Source of the DNA: Actinopolymorpha cephalotaxi
GTDB lineage: Bacteria; Actinomycetota; Actinomycetes; Propionibacteriales; Actinopolymorphaceae
Direction of reading: 5' to 3'
DNA length: 64,000 bases
NCBI RefSeq assembly: GCF_013408535.1
Contig: NZ_JACBZA010000001.1
Coordinates: forward strand, 496,001 to 560,000
Every line of letters starts with the position of its first letter. The stretch's first letter is position 1. Position numbers and translations under genes: made by a program. Positions 29,262 to 38,005 of this stretch are shown one piece after another. Under the pieces are notes generated by a model. That model worked only from the letters and a program-made list of their open reading frames with translations. It ran no database searches and was not told the origin of the DNA.

Positions 29262-29275
29262 TTACCGGCCGGTAA
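29262..29275. promoter_or_regulatory. 14-bp palindrome TTACCGGCCGGTAA, candidate operator
   Basis: A perfect palindrome, 34 bases before the thiolase ATG and between it and the SGNH hydrolase. Size and symmetry fit a TetR-family operator of the type used for acyl-CoA genes. No regulator gene is adjacent. Confidence 0.55.
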
Positions 29276-29306
29276 TGTCGAGGCTAGTACGCCCGCCCGG
29301 TCCTGC

Positions 29307-30296
29307 TCAACCGGTCCGCTCGCGCAGCTCCACCTGGCGGTGCGGATGCCGGCGCAGCAGCGCCCACCGGCCCCGCGGCCCGCGTTCGTGTCCGGCCACG
29401 TCGGTCGCGGCCACCTCGGTGCCGGACGACCGCGCGGCCCGTACGGCGGCGTAGGAGATCGGCAGGATCTGCCCCTCGCCCAGGGGTGTGTCGGCGTCCT
29501 CGTCCTCGGGCCAGTAGCCGATCGCGGCGGCGATCGAGGGCAGCAGCGCCACCGCCGCGCTGGCGTAGCCGGCGGCCGAGGGGTGGAAGCGGTCCGGGCC
29601 GAACAGCTCCCGCGGCGCCGCGGCGAACTCCGGCCCGAGCAGCGAGCCCAGCGAGACCGTACGCGCGCCGTTCTCCACCACGGCGATGGTCTGCGCCGCC
29701 GCCAGCCGCCGGCTCCACATCCGGGCGAGCTGGCGCAGCGGGAACGCCAGCGGCTCGACGGTGCCGAGGTCGGGGCAGGTGCCGACGACGACCTGGCAGC
29801 CGGCCTCGCGCAGGCGGCGTACGCCCTGCACGAGCAGGCGTACGGAGTCCGACGGAAGGGTCCGGTGGGTGACGTCGTTGGCGCCGATGATCACCAGGGC
29901 GACGTCGGGTTCGACGGCCAGCGCCTGGTCCACCTGGTCCTCCAGGTGCTGGGTCTCCGCGCCGGAGAAGGCGGCGACACTGAGCTGGACGGGCCGGTCG
30001 GAAAGGGACGCCAGGCCGGCCGCGAGCAGCGCGCCGGGGGTCTCCTCGGCGGCCTCGGTGCCGAGCCCGCAGGCGGTGGAGTCGCCGAGGACGACGAACG
30101 AGATCGGGTCGCCGGCCCCGTCGCCGTAGATGCCGTCGGCGTCCGGCGCCTGGCCGACGGGCTCGCCGATGGTGCGCTTGGCGAGCATCGCCTCGGCGAA
30201 CAGGATCGCGATCACGGTGCCGCCGAGCAGTCCGGCGCCGCCACCGCCCAGCGCGGCGGCGGCCGCCCACTTTCGTGCGGCGCGAGCCTTGCCCAC
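29307..30296 (-). CDS. SGNH/GDSL-type hydrolase, membrane-anchored
   Basis: 329 residues from a GTG with GGAGGT just upstream. An N-terminal hydrophobic helix (AAAAALGGGGAGLLGGTVIA) may anchor it. Block I is VVLGDSTACGLGTEA with the nucleophile Ser. Block III is IIGANDVTHRT (oxyanion Asn). Block V is DRFHPSAAGYASAA with the catalytic Asp/His. It is therefore a lipase/esterase-type enzyme of unknown substrate. The C-terminal 80 residues are charged and variable. Confidence 0.9.
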   Translation of the reverse strand: MGKARAARKWAAAAALGGGGAGLLGGTVIAILFAEAMLAKRTIGEPVGQAPDADGIYGDGAGDPISFVVLGDSTACGLGTEAAEETPGALLAAGLASLSDRPVQLSVAAFSGAETQHLEDQVDQALAVEPDVALVIIGANDVTHRTLPSDSVRLLVQGVRRLREAGCQVVVGTCPDLGTVEPLAFPLRQLARMWSRRLAAAQTIAVVENGARTVSLGSLLGPEFAAAPRELFGPDRFHPSAAGYASAAVALLPSIAAAIGYWPEDEDADTPLGEGQILPISYAAVRAARSSGTEVAATDVAGHERGPRGRWALLRRHPHRQVELRERTG

Positions 30297-30448
30297 CTGG
30301 ACCTCCCTCGAGGTCTTGCCCGTCCGAGGGCCGGTCGAGGGACCGTCGGAGGGCTCCGGTTGATGCTTCTACCCCGTGCGGGGCCGGAACTCTCCCGTTC
30401 GCACCGCGTGGCGGTGACGTCGGGATGCCGCACCCGGCCCCCACCACC

Positions 30449-30454
30449 TAGAGT
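30449..30454 (+). promoter_or_regulatory. Leaderless -10 box of the cbs gene
   Basis: TAGAGT is followed by 6 bases and then the GTG start of the gene. No SD is present. A typical leaderless layout. Confidence 0.6.
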
Positions 30455-30460
30455 GCACCC

Positions 30461-31831
30461 GTGCGGTATCACGAGTCCCTGCAGTCCCTTGTCGGCAACA
30501 CCCCGTTGGTCCGGTTGACCCGGTCCGCCGAGGGTGTCCGTGGCCTCCTGCTGGCCAAGGTGGAGTACTTCAATCCTGGCGGCAGCGTCAAGGACCGGAT
30601 CGCGCTGCGCATGGTCGAGGCGGCCGAACGCGAGGGTGCCCTGCGCCCCGGCGGCACGATCGTGGAGCCGACCAGCGGCAACACCGGCGTCGGGCTGGCC
30701 ATCGTCGCCCAGTCGCGCGGCTACCACTGCGTGTTCGTCTGCCCGGACAAGGTGAGCGAGGACAAGCGCAACGTCCTGCGGGCGTACGGCGCGGAGGTCG
30801 TGGTGTGCCCGACCGCCGTACCCCCTGAGCACCCCGACTCCTACTACTCGGTGTCGGACCGGCTGGTGAAGGAGCGCGAGGGGGCCTGGAAGCCGGACCA
30901 GTACTCCAACGTCAACAACCCCGAGTCGCACTACGAGGGCACCGGGCCGGAGTTGTGGGAGCAGACCGACGGCCGGATCACGCACTTCGTCGCCGGCATC
31001 GGCACCGGCGGCACGATCAGCGGTGTCGGGCGTTACCTCAAGGAGGTCTCCGGCGGCCGGGTGCAGATCATCGGCGCCGACCCGGAGGGCTCGGTCTACT
31101 CCGGCGGGAGCGGCCGGCCCTACCTCGTCGAGGGTGTGGGCGAGGACTTCTGGCCGACCACGTACGACCGGACCATCTGCGACCGGATCATCGCGGTGTC
31201 CGACCACGACTCGTTCACGATGACCCGCCGGCTCGCCCGCGAGGAGGGGCTGCTGGTCGGCGGCTCGTCCGGGATGGCGGTGGTCGCCGCGGCCCAGGTC
31301 GCCCGGGAGGCCGGCGAGGACGCCGTGGTCGTTGTGCTGCTGCCCGACGGCGGCCGCGGCTACATGTCGAAGGTGTTCGACGACGCGTGGCTCACCCACT
31401 ACGGCTTCCTGCGCGGGCAGAGCAACGACTCCGTGGGGGACGTCCTGCGGCGCAAGACCGGGACGATGCCCTCGCTGGTACACACCCACCCCAACGAGAC
31501 GATCGCCGAGGCGATCGACATCCTGCGGGAGTACGCCGTCTCGCAGATGCCGGTCGTGCGGGCCGAGCCGCCGGTGATGGCGGCCGAGGTCGCCGGCGCG
31601 GTGCACGAACGCGACCTGCTGGAGGCGTTGTTCTCCGGGCACGCCAAGCTGGCCGACCGGGTGGAGCAGCACCTGTCGCCGCCACTGCCCCAGCTCGGTG
31701 CCGGCGAGCCGGTCTCCGCCGCGGTGCGGCTGCTGGAGACCGCGGACGCGATCCTCGTGCTCGACGACGGCAAGCCGGCGGGCGTCCTCACCCGGCAGGA
31801 CCTGCTCGAGCACCTCGCGGCCGGGGAGTAG
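30461..31831 (+). CDS. cbs: Cystathionine beta-synthase with CBS domain pair
   Basis: 456 residues from GTG 30461. The PLP fold has Lys44 in NPGGSVKDRIALRM, the TSGNTGVGLA loop and GTGGTISGVGRYL. The EGVGEDFWPTTYDRTICDRI segment distinguishes CBS from O-acetylserine sulfhydrylase. Residues about 330-455 form two CBS domains (MPSLVHTHPNETIAEAIDIL; VLDDGKPAGVLTRQDLLEHL), the regulatory module; the N-terminal heme domain of animals is absent. It joins serine and homocysteine into cystathionine. A cystathionine gamma-synthase gene is 17 kb away at 49114. Confidence 0.95.
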   Translation: MRYHESLQSLVGNTPLVRLTRSAEGVRGLLLAKVEYFNPGGSVKDRIALRMVEAAEREGALRPGGTIVEPTSGNTGVGLAIVAQSRGYHCVFVCPDKVSEDKRNVLRAYGAEVVVCPTAVPPEHPDSYYSVSDRLVKEREGAWKPDQYSNVNNPESHYEGTGPELWEQTDGRITHFVAGIGTGGTISGVGRYLKEVSGGRVQIIGADPEGSVYSGGSGRPYLVEGVGEDFWPTTYDRTICDRIIAVSDHDSFTMTRRLAREEGLLVGGSSGMAVVAAAQVAREAGEDAVVVVLLPDGGRGYMSKVFDDAWLTHYGFLRGQSNDSVGDVLRRKTGTMPSLVHTHPNETIAEAIDILREYAVSQMPVVRAEPPVMAAEVAGAVHERDLLEALFSGHAKLADRVEQHLSPPLPQLGAGEPVSAAVRLLETADAILVLDDGKPAGVLTRQDLLEHLAAGE

Positions 31832-31849
31832 CCGGCGCGGCCCCTTGGC

Positions 31850-32221
31850 TCACTCCGGGTCGAGGACCGCGGCGAGTGCCTTCCACCGGGCGATCTCGCA
31901 TCCGTTCTTCTTGTCGTACGACGCCTGGACGCGTTGTCCCCGCCAGGTGCCCTCGATGACCGCCCGCTGCGGCCCGCCGTAGATCTGGGTGCACATCGCG
32001 TCGCGGGGAACGGGCTCGAACGGCCGGCGCGCCGCCTCGATCGCGGCGACCGCGGCCTCGGGGCGGGGATGGGTGCCGGCCGGCGGGGCCTCGGTGAGCT
32101 CGAACGTCCGCGGCTCGGCGCCGGGGCTGTCCCACACGGTGACGGTGAGCCGGGTCGGGTTCTCGGTCGGCTTCTCGGACGAGTTGTCGGACGAGCTGTC
32201 GGGTGTCGGCATGCGTCCCAT
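31850..32221 (-). CDS. Subtilisin-inhibitor-like (SSI) domain protein without signal peptide
   Basis: 123 residues; ATG at 32221 or 32212. The first 30 residues are polar (Ser/Asp/Glu/Pro) with no signal peptide. The rest matches the Streptomyces subtilisin inhibitor pattern: AGTHPRPEAAVAAIEAA, CTQIYGGPQRAVIEGTWRG and NGCEIARWKAL. Of the two SSI disulfides only the C77-C108 pair is present; the first pair is lost. The position matching the P1 reactive residue (Met in SSI) is Gln79. It follows the tetR gene by 12 bases on the same strand. It may be a cytoplasmic derivative; inhibitory function is unproven. Confidence 0.75.
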   Translation of the reverse strand: MGRMPTPDSSSDNSSEKPTENPTRLTVTVWDSPGAEPRTFELTEAPPAGTHPRPEAAVAAIEAARRPFEPVPRDAMCTQIYGGPQRAVIEGTWRGQRVQASYDKKNGCEIARWKALAAVLDPE

Positions 32222-32233
32222 TGAACTGCGGTG

Positions 32234-32899
32234 TCAACGCAGGTGGGGGAGGACCGCGCCGAGGATCACCTCGATCCGGCGGCGGAGTTCGGCCTCGTCC
32301 ACGCCCGGCCTGCCGCGGATGATCTGGTCGTAGAGCAGGCCGTCGAGCAGCGCGACCAGCAGCGGCCCGTCGCGGTCGGGATCGGGGCCGCCCGCCGCGG
32401 CCAGGAGTTCGCGCGCTCCGCCGACGAACCGCGCGCTCGCGGTGTCCAGCAGTTCGTGCAGCTCGGCGTGGTGGCGGCCCTCCAGGTAGAGGGCGTAGCG
32501 CGCCCGCAGGCGTTGCCGTCCCGGACCGAGCCAGTGGGTGAACAGCCGGGCCCAGCCCGCCGCCATCGCGGCCAGGTCGGTGGCCCGCACCGACGCCTCG
32601 TCGTCGAAGGGGAGGTACGTCGCGGAGTCGGCGGCGTCCAGGTCGATCAGCCGCTGCAGGATCGCCTGCAGCAACGCCACCCGGGTGCGGAAGTAGTAGC
32701 TGGCCGAACCCGCCGGCACCTCCGCCCGGGCGTCGACCGCACGGTGGGTGAGCCCGCGCAGGCCGGAGTCGGCGACCACCGTGATCGCGGCATCCAGCAG
32801 GGCGTCGGCCCGTGCCGTACGGACGGCGGGACGGGCGGGTTGGCGGTCGGGTTGGCCGCCGGGCCGTCGTCGAGCGGGTCGCGGTGCGTCGGGCGTCAC
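32234..32899 (-). CDS. TetR family transcriptional regulator
   Basis: 221 residues from the GTG complementing 32897-32899. HTH region: ADALLDAAITVVADSGLRGLTHRAV with recognition helix RAEVPAGSASYYFRTR. The C-terminal ligand domain is variable. TAGGGT lies 7 bases upstream of the GTG (leaderless), and a perfect palindrome at 32925-32936 covers the -35 of that promoter, implying autorepression. It is divergent from the FAD monooxygenase gene, its most likely target. Confidence 0.93.
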   Translation of the reverse strand: MTPDAPRPARRRPGGQPDRQPARPAVRTARADALLDAAITVVADSGLRGLTHRAVDARAEVPAGSASYYFRTRVALLQAILQRLIDLDAADSATYLPFDDEASVRATDLAAMAAGWARLFTHWLGPGRQRLRARYALYLEGRHHAELHELLDTASARFVGGARELLAAAGGPDPDRDGPLLVALLDGLLYDQIIRGRPGVDEAELRRRIEVILGAVLPHLR

Positions 32900-32906
32900 G
32901 TCCGGA

Positions 32907-32912
32907 ACCCTA
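32907..32912 (-). promoter_or_regulatory. Leaderless -10 box of tetR
   Basis: On the minus strand TAGGGT is 7 bases before the GTG start. The matching -35 (32930-32935, TACAGC) lies inside the palindrome at 32925-32936. Confidence 0.5.
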
Positions 32913-32924
32913 CCCACCACCCCT

Positions 32925-32936
32925 CTACAGCTGTAG
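32925..32936. promoter_or_regulatory. TetR operator 1 (CTACAGCTGTAG)
   Basis: Perfect 12-bp palindrome in the tetR/monooxygenase divergent gap. It shares CTACA...TGTAG with operator 2, 28 bp away centre to centre. Confidence 0.75.
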
Positions 32937-32949
32937 TGTGACCGCGACA

Positions 32950-32967
32950 CCTCTACAGATGTAGAGG
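32950..32967. promoter_or_regulatory. TetR operator 2
   Basis: CCTCTACAGATGTAGAGG is an 8-2-8 inverted repeat, perfect apart from the central GA. It is nearer the monooxygenase gene and probably controls it. Confidence 0.75.
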
Positions 32968-33022
32968 ATGGATGGGATCCAACCGAACAGCCGAACGGGA
33001 CGTGCGGGGAGCGGAGGAACGG

Positions 33023-34225
33023 ATGAGTACGCAGCAGCGCAGGGCGGTCGTCGTCGGTGCCGGAGTGGGCGGGCTGGCCGCCGCGGGCGCACTGGCCCGG
33101 GACGGCTGGCAGGTCGACCTGCTCGAACGCCGGCCGCAGATCCGGGCCGTCGGCGCCGGTCTCTCGCTGTGGCCGAACGCCCTGCGGGCCATCGCCGCCA
33201 TCGACCCGGCCGCCGTCGACCAGTTGCGCGGGCGGAACGAGTTGCAGGACATGGTCGGGCTGCGCCGGCCGGACGGGCGCTGGCTCAGCCGGGTCGAGCC
33301 GAGCCCGGCCGGCGCCGAGGACGCCGACTCCGCCGGTGCTGCCGACGCCTTCACCGTTCCGCTGATGGTGACCCGGCCGAAGCTGTACGACGTACTCCGC
33401 GACCTGGTGCCCGCCGAGTCGCTCCACCTGGGCCGGACCGCGACCGGAGTGGACGCGGGGCCGGCCGGCGCGGTCGTACGTACCGACGGCGAGGAGTATC
33501 CCGCCGACCTGGTGGTGGCCGCGGACGGCATCCACAGCCGGCTGCGGACGTCGGTCGACCCGCGGACCCGGACCCGCGGCGCCGGCTACGTGACCTGGCG
33601 GGCGCTGATCCCGCCGGAGTCGGCGCCCGCGCTGGTGTCGGGCAGCGAGACCTGGGGGCGCGGCCAGCGGTTCGGCTGCATTCCGCTGGCCGACGGCGGC
33701 GTCTACTGGTACGCCACGCTCGCGCACGCCGACCCCCGCTACCGGGCCGACGGCGCCGAGGACCTGCCCGGGCTGTTCGCCGACTGGCACGATCCCGTTC
33801 CCCGGCTGCTCGGAGCCACCCCGCCGGACCGGATCATCCGTACCGACATCGAACTGCTGTGGCCGCTGCCGCGCACCTTCGTCCGCGACCGGCTGGTGCT
33901 CCTCGGCGACGCCGCGCACGCGATGACGCCCGACCTCGGCCAGGGTGCGTGCCAGGCGCTGGAGGACGCGGTGGAACTCGCGACCGTCGTGCGTTCCGCG
34001 GGGCCCGGCGAGGTGCCCGCGGCGCTGCCGGAGTACGACCGGCTCCGGCGGGCGCGCACCACCGGGCTGGCCAGGCAGGCGCGAGTGCTCGGACTGATCG
34101 GGCAGGTGCGCAACCCGTTGGGTGCGCGGCTGCGGGACCGGCTGATCTCGCTGGTGCCCGCGAACAAGGCCAGCCGCAGTCTCACCTCTCCGACCACCTG
34201 GGAGCCGACCGGCGTGCGTTCGTGA
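33023..34225 (+). CDS. FAD-dependent monooxygenase
   Basis: 400 residues from ATG 33023, GCGGAGGAAC upstream. The N-terminal FAD motif is AVVVGAGVGGLAAAGALARDG, the DG motif VVAADGIHSRLR and the GD motif LVLLGDAAHAMTPDLGQGACQALEDA. This is the salicylate hydroxylase/PHBH type that hydroxylates aromatics with NAD(P)H and O2. Substrate unknown. The divergent TetR regulator and its two operators suggest induction by an aromatic or related compound. Confidence 0.94.
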   Translation: MSTQQRRAVVVGAGVGGLAAAGALARDGWQVDLLERRPQIRAVGAGLSLWPNALRAIAAIDPAAVDQLRGRNELQDMVGLRRPDGRWLSRVEPSPAGAEDADSAGAADAFTVPLMVTRPKLYDVLRDLVPAESLHLGRTATGVDAGPAGAVVRTDGEEYPADLVVAADGIHSRLRTSVDPRTRTRGAGYVTWRALIPPESAPALVSGSETWGRGQRFGCIPLADGGVYWYATLAHADPRYRADGAEDLPGLFADWHDPVPRLLGATPPDRIIRTDIELLWPLPRTFVRDRLVLLGDAAHAMTPDLGQGACQALEDAVELATVVRSAGPGEVPAALPEYDRLRRARTTGLARQARVLGLIGQVRNPLGARLRDRLISLVPANKASRSLTSPTTWEPTGVRS

Positions 34226-34285
34226 GACACGTCCCCGGAGATCCCGGCGAATCTCACCACGGGTCCCAGCGCTTGTGCGGGCTCT

Positions 34286-34340
34286 GTTACCGCACCACGG
34301 CCCTCGGGTGACTCCGGCTGAAACAGCGCCTTCCTAACGT
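34286..34340 (+). promoter_or_regulatory. Candidate GlnR box and promoter of the nitrate operon
   Basis: GTTAC (34286), ACGGC (34297), GTGAC (34308) and TGAAAC (34319) start at exact 11-base intervals, matching the a1-b1-a2-b2 layout of GlnR boxes (gTnAC-n6-GaAAC). The b1 half-site is poor. A -10 TAACGT (34335-34340) follows without a good -35, as in activator-dependent promoters. GGGAGGA precedes the GTG. Confidence 0.5.
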
Positions 34341-34393
34341 CACCACGACCGGGTAACCGTGCCCCGCCGTGGGCGCCGTCGTGGGAGGACGCC

Positions 34394-35788
34394 GTGAGCA
34401 CAACGCAGACGCCGACAGATTCGCCGACGGGGACCACGCCGAGGACGACGGGCCGGCTCGGCGGCCGGTGGATCGACCGCTGGGAGCCGGAGGACGCGGC
34501 GTTCTGGCGGCGTACCGGCCGCCGGGTGGCGACCCGCAACCTGCTGGTGTCGGTGTTCGCCGAGCACCTCGCGTTCTCGGTCTGGCTGGTGTGGAGCGTG
34601 ACCGTCGTCGCGTTGCCGGCCGCCGGGTTCGCGTTCTCCGTCGACCGGTTGTTCTGGCTGGTGGCGCTGCCCAGCCTGGTGGGTTCGCTGCTGCGGCTGC
34701 CGTACACCTTCGCGGTGCCGAGGTTCGGCGGGCGGAACTGGACCGTGGTGAGCGCGCTGCTGTTGCTGGTGCCGGCGGTCGCGATGGCGCTCGCGGTGAG
34801 CGACCCGGGCACGCCGTACTGGGTGTTCGTGCTGGTCGCCGCCGCGGCCGGGCTCGGCGGCGGCAACTTCGCCTCGTCGATGACCAACATCTCGTTCTTC
34901 TTCCCCGAACGCGCCAAGGGCCTCGGCCTCGGCCTGAACGCGGCCGGCGGGAACCTCGGCACCAGCACGGTGCAGTTCCTGGTGCCGGTCGTGCTCGGCG
35001 CGGGTGCGGGGACGCTCGCGTACGCCGGGCTGATGTGGGTGCCGCTGATCGCGGTGTCGGCGGTGCTCGCTTGGTTCTGCATGGACAACCTCACCGTGTC
35101 GAGGGCGCCGGTCCGGGGTCAGCTGGCGGCGGCGAAGCGTCCGCACACGTGGGTGATGTCGCTGCTCTACATCGGGACGTTCGGTTCGTTCATCGGCTAC
35201 TCGGCGGCGTACCCGCTGCTGGCGAAGACCGTGTTCCCGGACTCGGGCGCGACGAAGTACGCGTTCCTGGGCGCCCTGGCCGGCTCGCTGGCGCGGCCGG
35301 TCGGCGGCTGGCTGGCCGACCGCTGGGGCGGCGCCCGGGTCACCTGCGCGGTCTTCGCGGCGATGGTGGCCGGGATGGCGGTGCTGCTGGTCGCGGTGAA
35401 CGCGGGGTCGCTGGGGTTGTTCGTCACGGCGTTCGCGGTGCTGTTCGTCGCCGCAGGCGTGGGCAACGGCTCGACGTACCGCATGGTCCCGGCGATCTTC
35501 GCCCGGCAGGGTGAACGCGACGAGCGGGCCGGTGTCCCCGGTGCCCGGCGGGCGGCGCTGACCGAGGCCGGCGCGGCGGTCGGGATCATCTCCGCGGTCG
35601 GCGCGTTCGGCGGCTTCCTGATCCCGCGGGCGTACGGCGCCTCGCTCGGCGCGACGGGCTCGGTCGCCGCCGCGGTCGTCGCGTACGCCGCCTTCTACGC
35701 CCTCTGTCTCGGCGTGACCTGGTGGTGCTACCTGCGCCGGCAGTTGCTGGTCGCCCGGATGCCGAGCCTGGCCGAGGCGGCTGTCTGA
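34394..35788 (+). CDS. narK: Nitrate/nitrite MFS transporter NarK
   Basis: 464 residues from GTG 34394 (GGGAGGA upstream). Twelve membrane helices after a 50-residue cytoplasmic N-terminus with RWIDRWEPEDAAFW, usual in NarK. Signature glycine-rich helices are present: GLGGGNFASSMTNISFFFP (NS1-like) and FVAAGVGNGSTYRMVPAIF (NS2-like). It imports nitrate (or exchanges it for nitrite) across the cell membrane. It is the first gene of the nitrate assimilation set and follows a GlnR-like box. Confidence 0.95.
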   Translation: MSTTQTPTDSPTGTTPRTTGRLGGRWIDRWEPEDAAFWRRTGRRVATRNLLVSVFAEHLAFSVWLVWSVTVVALPAAGFAFSVDRLFWLVALPSLVGSLLRLPYTFAVPRFGGRNWTVVSALLLLVPAVAMALAVSDPGTPYWVFVLVAAAAGLGGGNFASSMTNISFFFPERAKGLGLGLNAAGGNLGTSTVQFLVPVVLGAGAGTLAYAGLMWVPLIAVSAVLAWFCMDNLTVSRAPVRGQLAAAKRPHTWVMSLLYIGTFGSFIGYSAAYPLLAKTVFPDSGATKYAFLGALAGSLARPVGGWLADRWGGARVTCAVFAAMVAGMAVLLVAVNAGSLGLFVTAFAVLFVAAGVGNGSTYRMVPAIFARQGERDERAGVPGARRAALTEAGAAVGIISAVGAFGGFLIPRAYGASLGATGSVAAAVVAYAAFYALCLGVTWWCYLRRQLLVARMPSLAEAAV

Positions 35789-35845
35789 GCGATCCGGGGA
35801 TCGGTGAGCGCCCGTTGACAGACACGAAACAGAGGGGACCCAGGC

Positions 35846-38005
35846 GTGAAACGGTGGGACCGCAGGCTCGACGACATGTCCGATTCGGTGGTGGCGGCGA
35901 CGCACTGTCCGTACTGCGCCCTGCAGTGCGGGATGGAGCTGAGTGCCACGCCGGACTCCGCACCGGACGCGGGCGCCGTGCTGGTGGCGCCCCGCGCGCA
36001 CGGCGACAACGCCGCCGCCCTGTGCCAGAAGGGCTGGACGGCGGCCGAACTCCTCACGTCCACCGACCGGTTGCGTACGCCGCTGGTGCGGGCCGCGCGC
36101 GGTGAGGCGCTCGCGCCCACGTCCTGGGAGGCGGCGTTCGGCACCGTCGCCGCGACGATCGCGCGGGTGCAGGCCGAGCACGGCCCGGGTGCCGTGGCGG
36201 TGCTCGGCGGCGGAGGGCTGACGAACGAGAAGGCCTACCTGCTGGGGAAGTTCGCCCGGACCGTTCTACGGACACCGAACATCGACTACAACGGCAGGTT
36301 CTGCATGTCGTCGGCGGCGGCCGCCGCCAACCGGGCGTTCGGGCTCGACCGCGGGCTGCCGTTCCCGCTCGGCGACATCGCCGCGGCCGACGTGGTGCTC
36401 CTCGTCGGCGGCAACGCGGCGGAGACGATGCCGCCGTTCCTGCGGGTGCTCACCGCACCGCGACCGGACACCGGCGGCCTGATCGTCGTCGATCCGCGGC
36501 GTACGCCCACGGCCGAGCGTGCCCGGCTGCACCTGCAGCCCACGCCCGGCACGGATCTCGCGCTCGCGCTGGGGCTGCTGCACATCGTGCTGGTGGAGGG
36601 GTACGCCGACACCGAGTACGTCGCCGCGCGCACCGACGGTCTGGCCGGCGTACGGCCGATCGCGATGAGCTACTGGCCCGAACGCGTCGAGCGGATCACC
36701 GGCGTGCCGGTGGCCCAGCAACGCGAGGCGGTACGGCTGCTGGCCACCGCCGGCCGGGCGGTGGTGCTCACCGGACGCGGCGCGGAGCAACACGCCAAGG
36801 GCACCGACACGGTGAGCGCGTTCGTCAACCTGGCCTTGGCACTGGGGCTGCCGGGCACACCGGGTTCGGGGTACGGCTGCCTCACCGGGCAGGGCAACGG
36901 GCAGGGCGGCCGCGAGCACGGGCAGAAGGCCGACCAGCTGCCGGGCTACCGCCGCATCGACGACCCGGCAGCCCGTGCGCACGTCGCCGCCGTCTGGGGG
37001 GTCGACCCGGACGACCTGCCCGGCCCGGGCCCGAGCGCGTACGAACTCCTGGACTCCCTCGGCCGGCCGGGTGGGCCTCGCGTCCTGCTGGTGTTCGGCA
37101 CCAACCCGGTGGTCTCGGCGCCCGCGGCCGCACGGGTCGAGGAACGCCTGGCCGGTCTGGACCTGCTCGTGGTCTCCGACCTGGTGCGCTCGGAGACCGC
37201 CGACCTCGCGGACGTGGTGCTGCCCTCCGCGCAGTGGGCGGAGGAGGACGGCACGATGACCAACCTGGAGGGCCGGGTGATCCGTCGCCGCCGGCTGCGA
37301 CCGCCACCCGGCGAGGTGCGTACCGACCTGGAGATCATGGCCGGGCTCACGGACGCACTGGGCCGCGGGCCGGCCGTGGAGACCGACCCCGAACGCGTCT
37401 TCGCCGAGCTCGGCCGGGCCAGCGCGGGCGGTCCCGCCGACTACGCGGGGATCAGCTACGAACGCATCGACGCCGAGGAGGGCGTCTTCTGGCCGTGCCC
37501 CTCGCCCGCGCACCCGGGCACGCCGCGGATGTTCCTGGACCGCTTCGCCACTTCGGACGGCCGGGCGCGGTTCGTCCCGGTCGAGCACCGGCCCGCGGTG
37601 GAGGACGTGGACGTGGCGTATCCGGTCTACCTCACCACCGGCCGGGTGCTCGCGCAGTACCAGAGCGGCGCCCAGACCAGGAGGGTCGGAGCGCTCCGGC
37701 GGGCGGCGCCGGGTCCGTTCGTGGAGGTGCATCCGGTGCTCGCCGAACGCCACGGCATCGCCGAGGGGGACGACGTACGGGTGGTGAGCAGGCGCGGCGT
37801 CGCCGTGGCACCGGCCCGGCTGACCGAGACGATCCGGGTGGACACGGTGTTCATGCCGTTCCACTGGCCGGGCGCCGGCCGGGCGAACGTGCTCACCAAC
37901 CCCGCGCTGGACCCGACGTCGCGGATGCCGGAGTTCAAGGTCTGCGCCGTCCGGCTGGAACCTGTGGGCCGCGTGGTGCGCGAGCGGGCGGAGGCGACCC
38001 GATGA
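35846..38005 (+). CDS. nasA: Assimilatory nitrate reductase catalytic subunit
   Basis: 719 residues from GTG 35846; ATG 35876 is a possible alternative. N-terminal 4Fe-4S ligands C21, C24, C28 and C60 (CPYCALQCGM, ALCQKGW). Cys153 in NGRFCMSSAAAAANRAFG is the likely Mo ligand. The bis-MGD binding regions and the C-terminal domain (YLTTGRVLAQYQSGAQTRR) are typical of NasA/NarB. There is no Tat signal, so it is cytoplasmic. It reduces nitrate to nitrite. The stop overlaps the next start (ATGA). Confidence 0.95.
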   Translation: MKRWDRRLDDMSDSVVAATHCPYCALQCGMELSATPDSAPDAGAVLVAPRAHGDNAAALCQKGWTAAELLTSTDRLRTPLVRAARGEALAPTSWEAAFGTVAATIARVQAEHGPGAVAVLGGGGLTNEKAYLLGKFARTVLRTPNIDYNGRFCMSSAAAAANRAFGLDRGLPFPLGDIAAADVVLLVGGNAAETMPPFLRVLTAPRPDTGGLIVVDPRRTPTAERARLHLQPTPGTDLALALGLLHIVLVEGYADTEYVAARTDGLAGVRPIAMSYWPERVERITGVPVAQQREAVRLLATAGRAVVLTGRGAEQHAKGTDTVSAFVNLALALGLPGTPGSGYGCLTGQGNGQGGREHGQKADQLPGYRRIDDPAARAHVAAVWGVDPDDLPGPGPSAYELLDSLGRPGGPRVLLVFGTNPVVSAPAAARVEERLAGLDLLVVSDLVRSETADLADVVLPSAQWAEEDGTMTNLEGRVIRRRRLRPPPGEVRTDLEIMAGLTDALGRGPAVETDPERVFAELGRASAGGPADYAGISYERIDAEEGVFWPCPSPAHPGTPRMFLDRFATSDGRARFVPVEHRPAVEDVDVAYPVYLTTGRVLAQYQSGAQTRRVGALRRAAPGPFVEVHPVLAERHGIAEGDDVRVVSRRGVAVAPARLTETIRVDTVFMPFHWPGAGRANVLTNPALDPTSRMPEFKVCAVRLEPVGRVVRERAEATR

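Noticed and set aside
26409-30518. 1369-codon open frame on the plus strand over five minus-strand genes
   Set aside because: The PPOX, thiolase and SGNH proteins on the minus strand have clear motifs; the plus-strand product has none.
35815-35820. TTGACA before nasA as a promoter
   Set aside because: No -10 at 16-19 bases downstream; nasA is probably read from the narK promoter.
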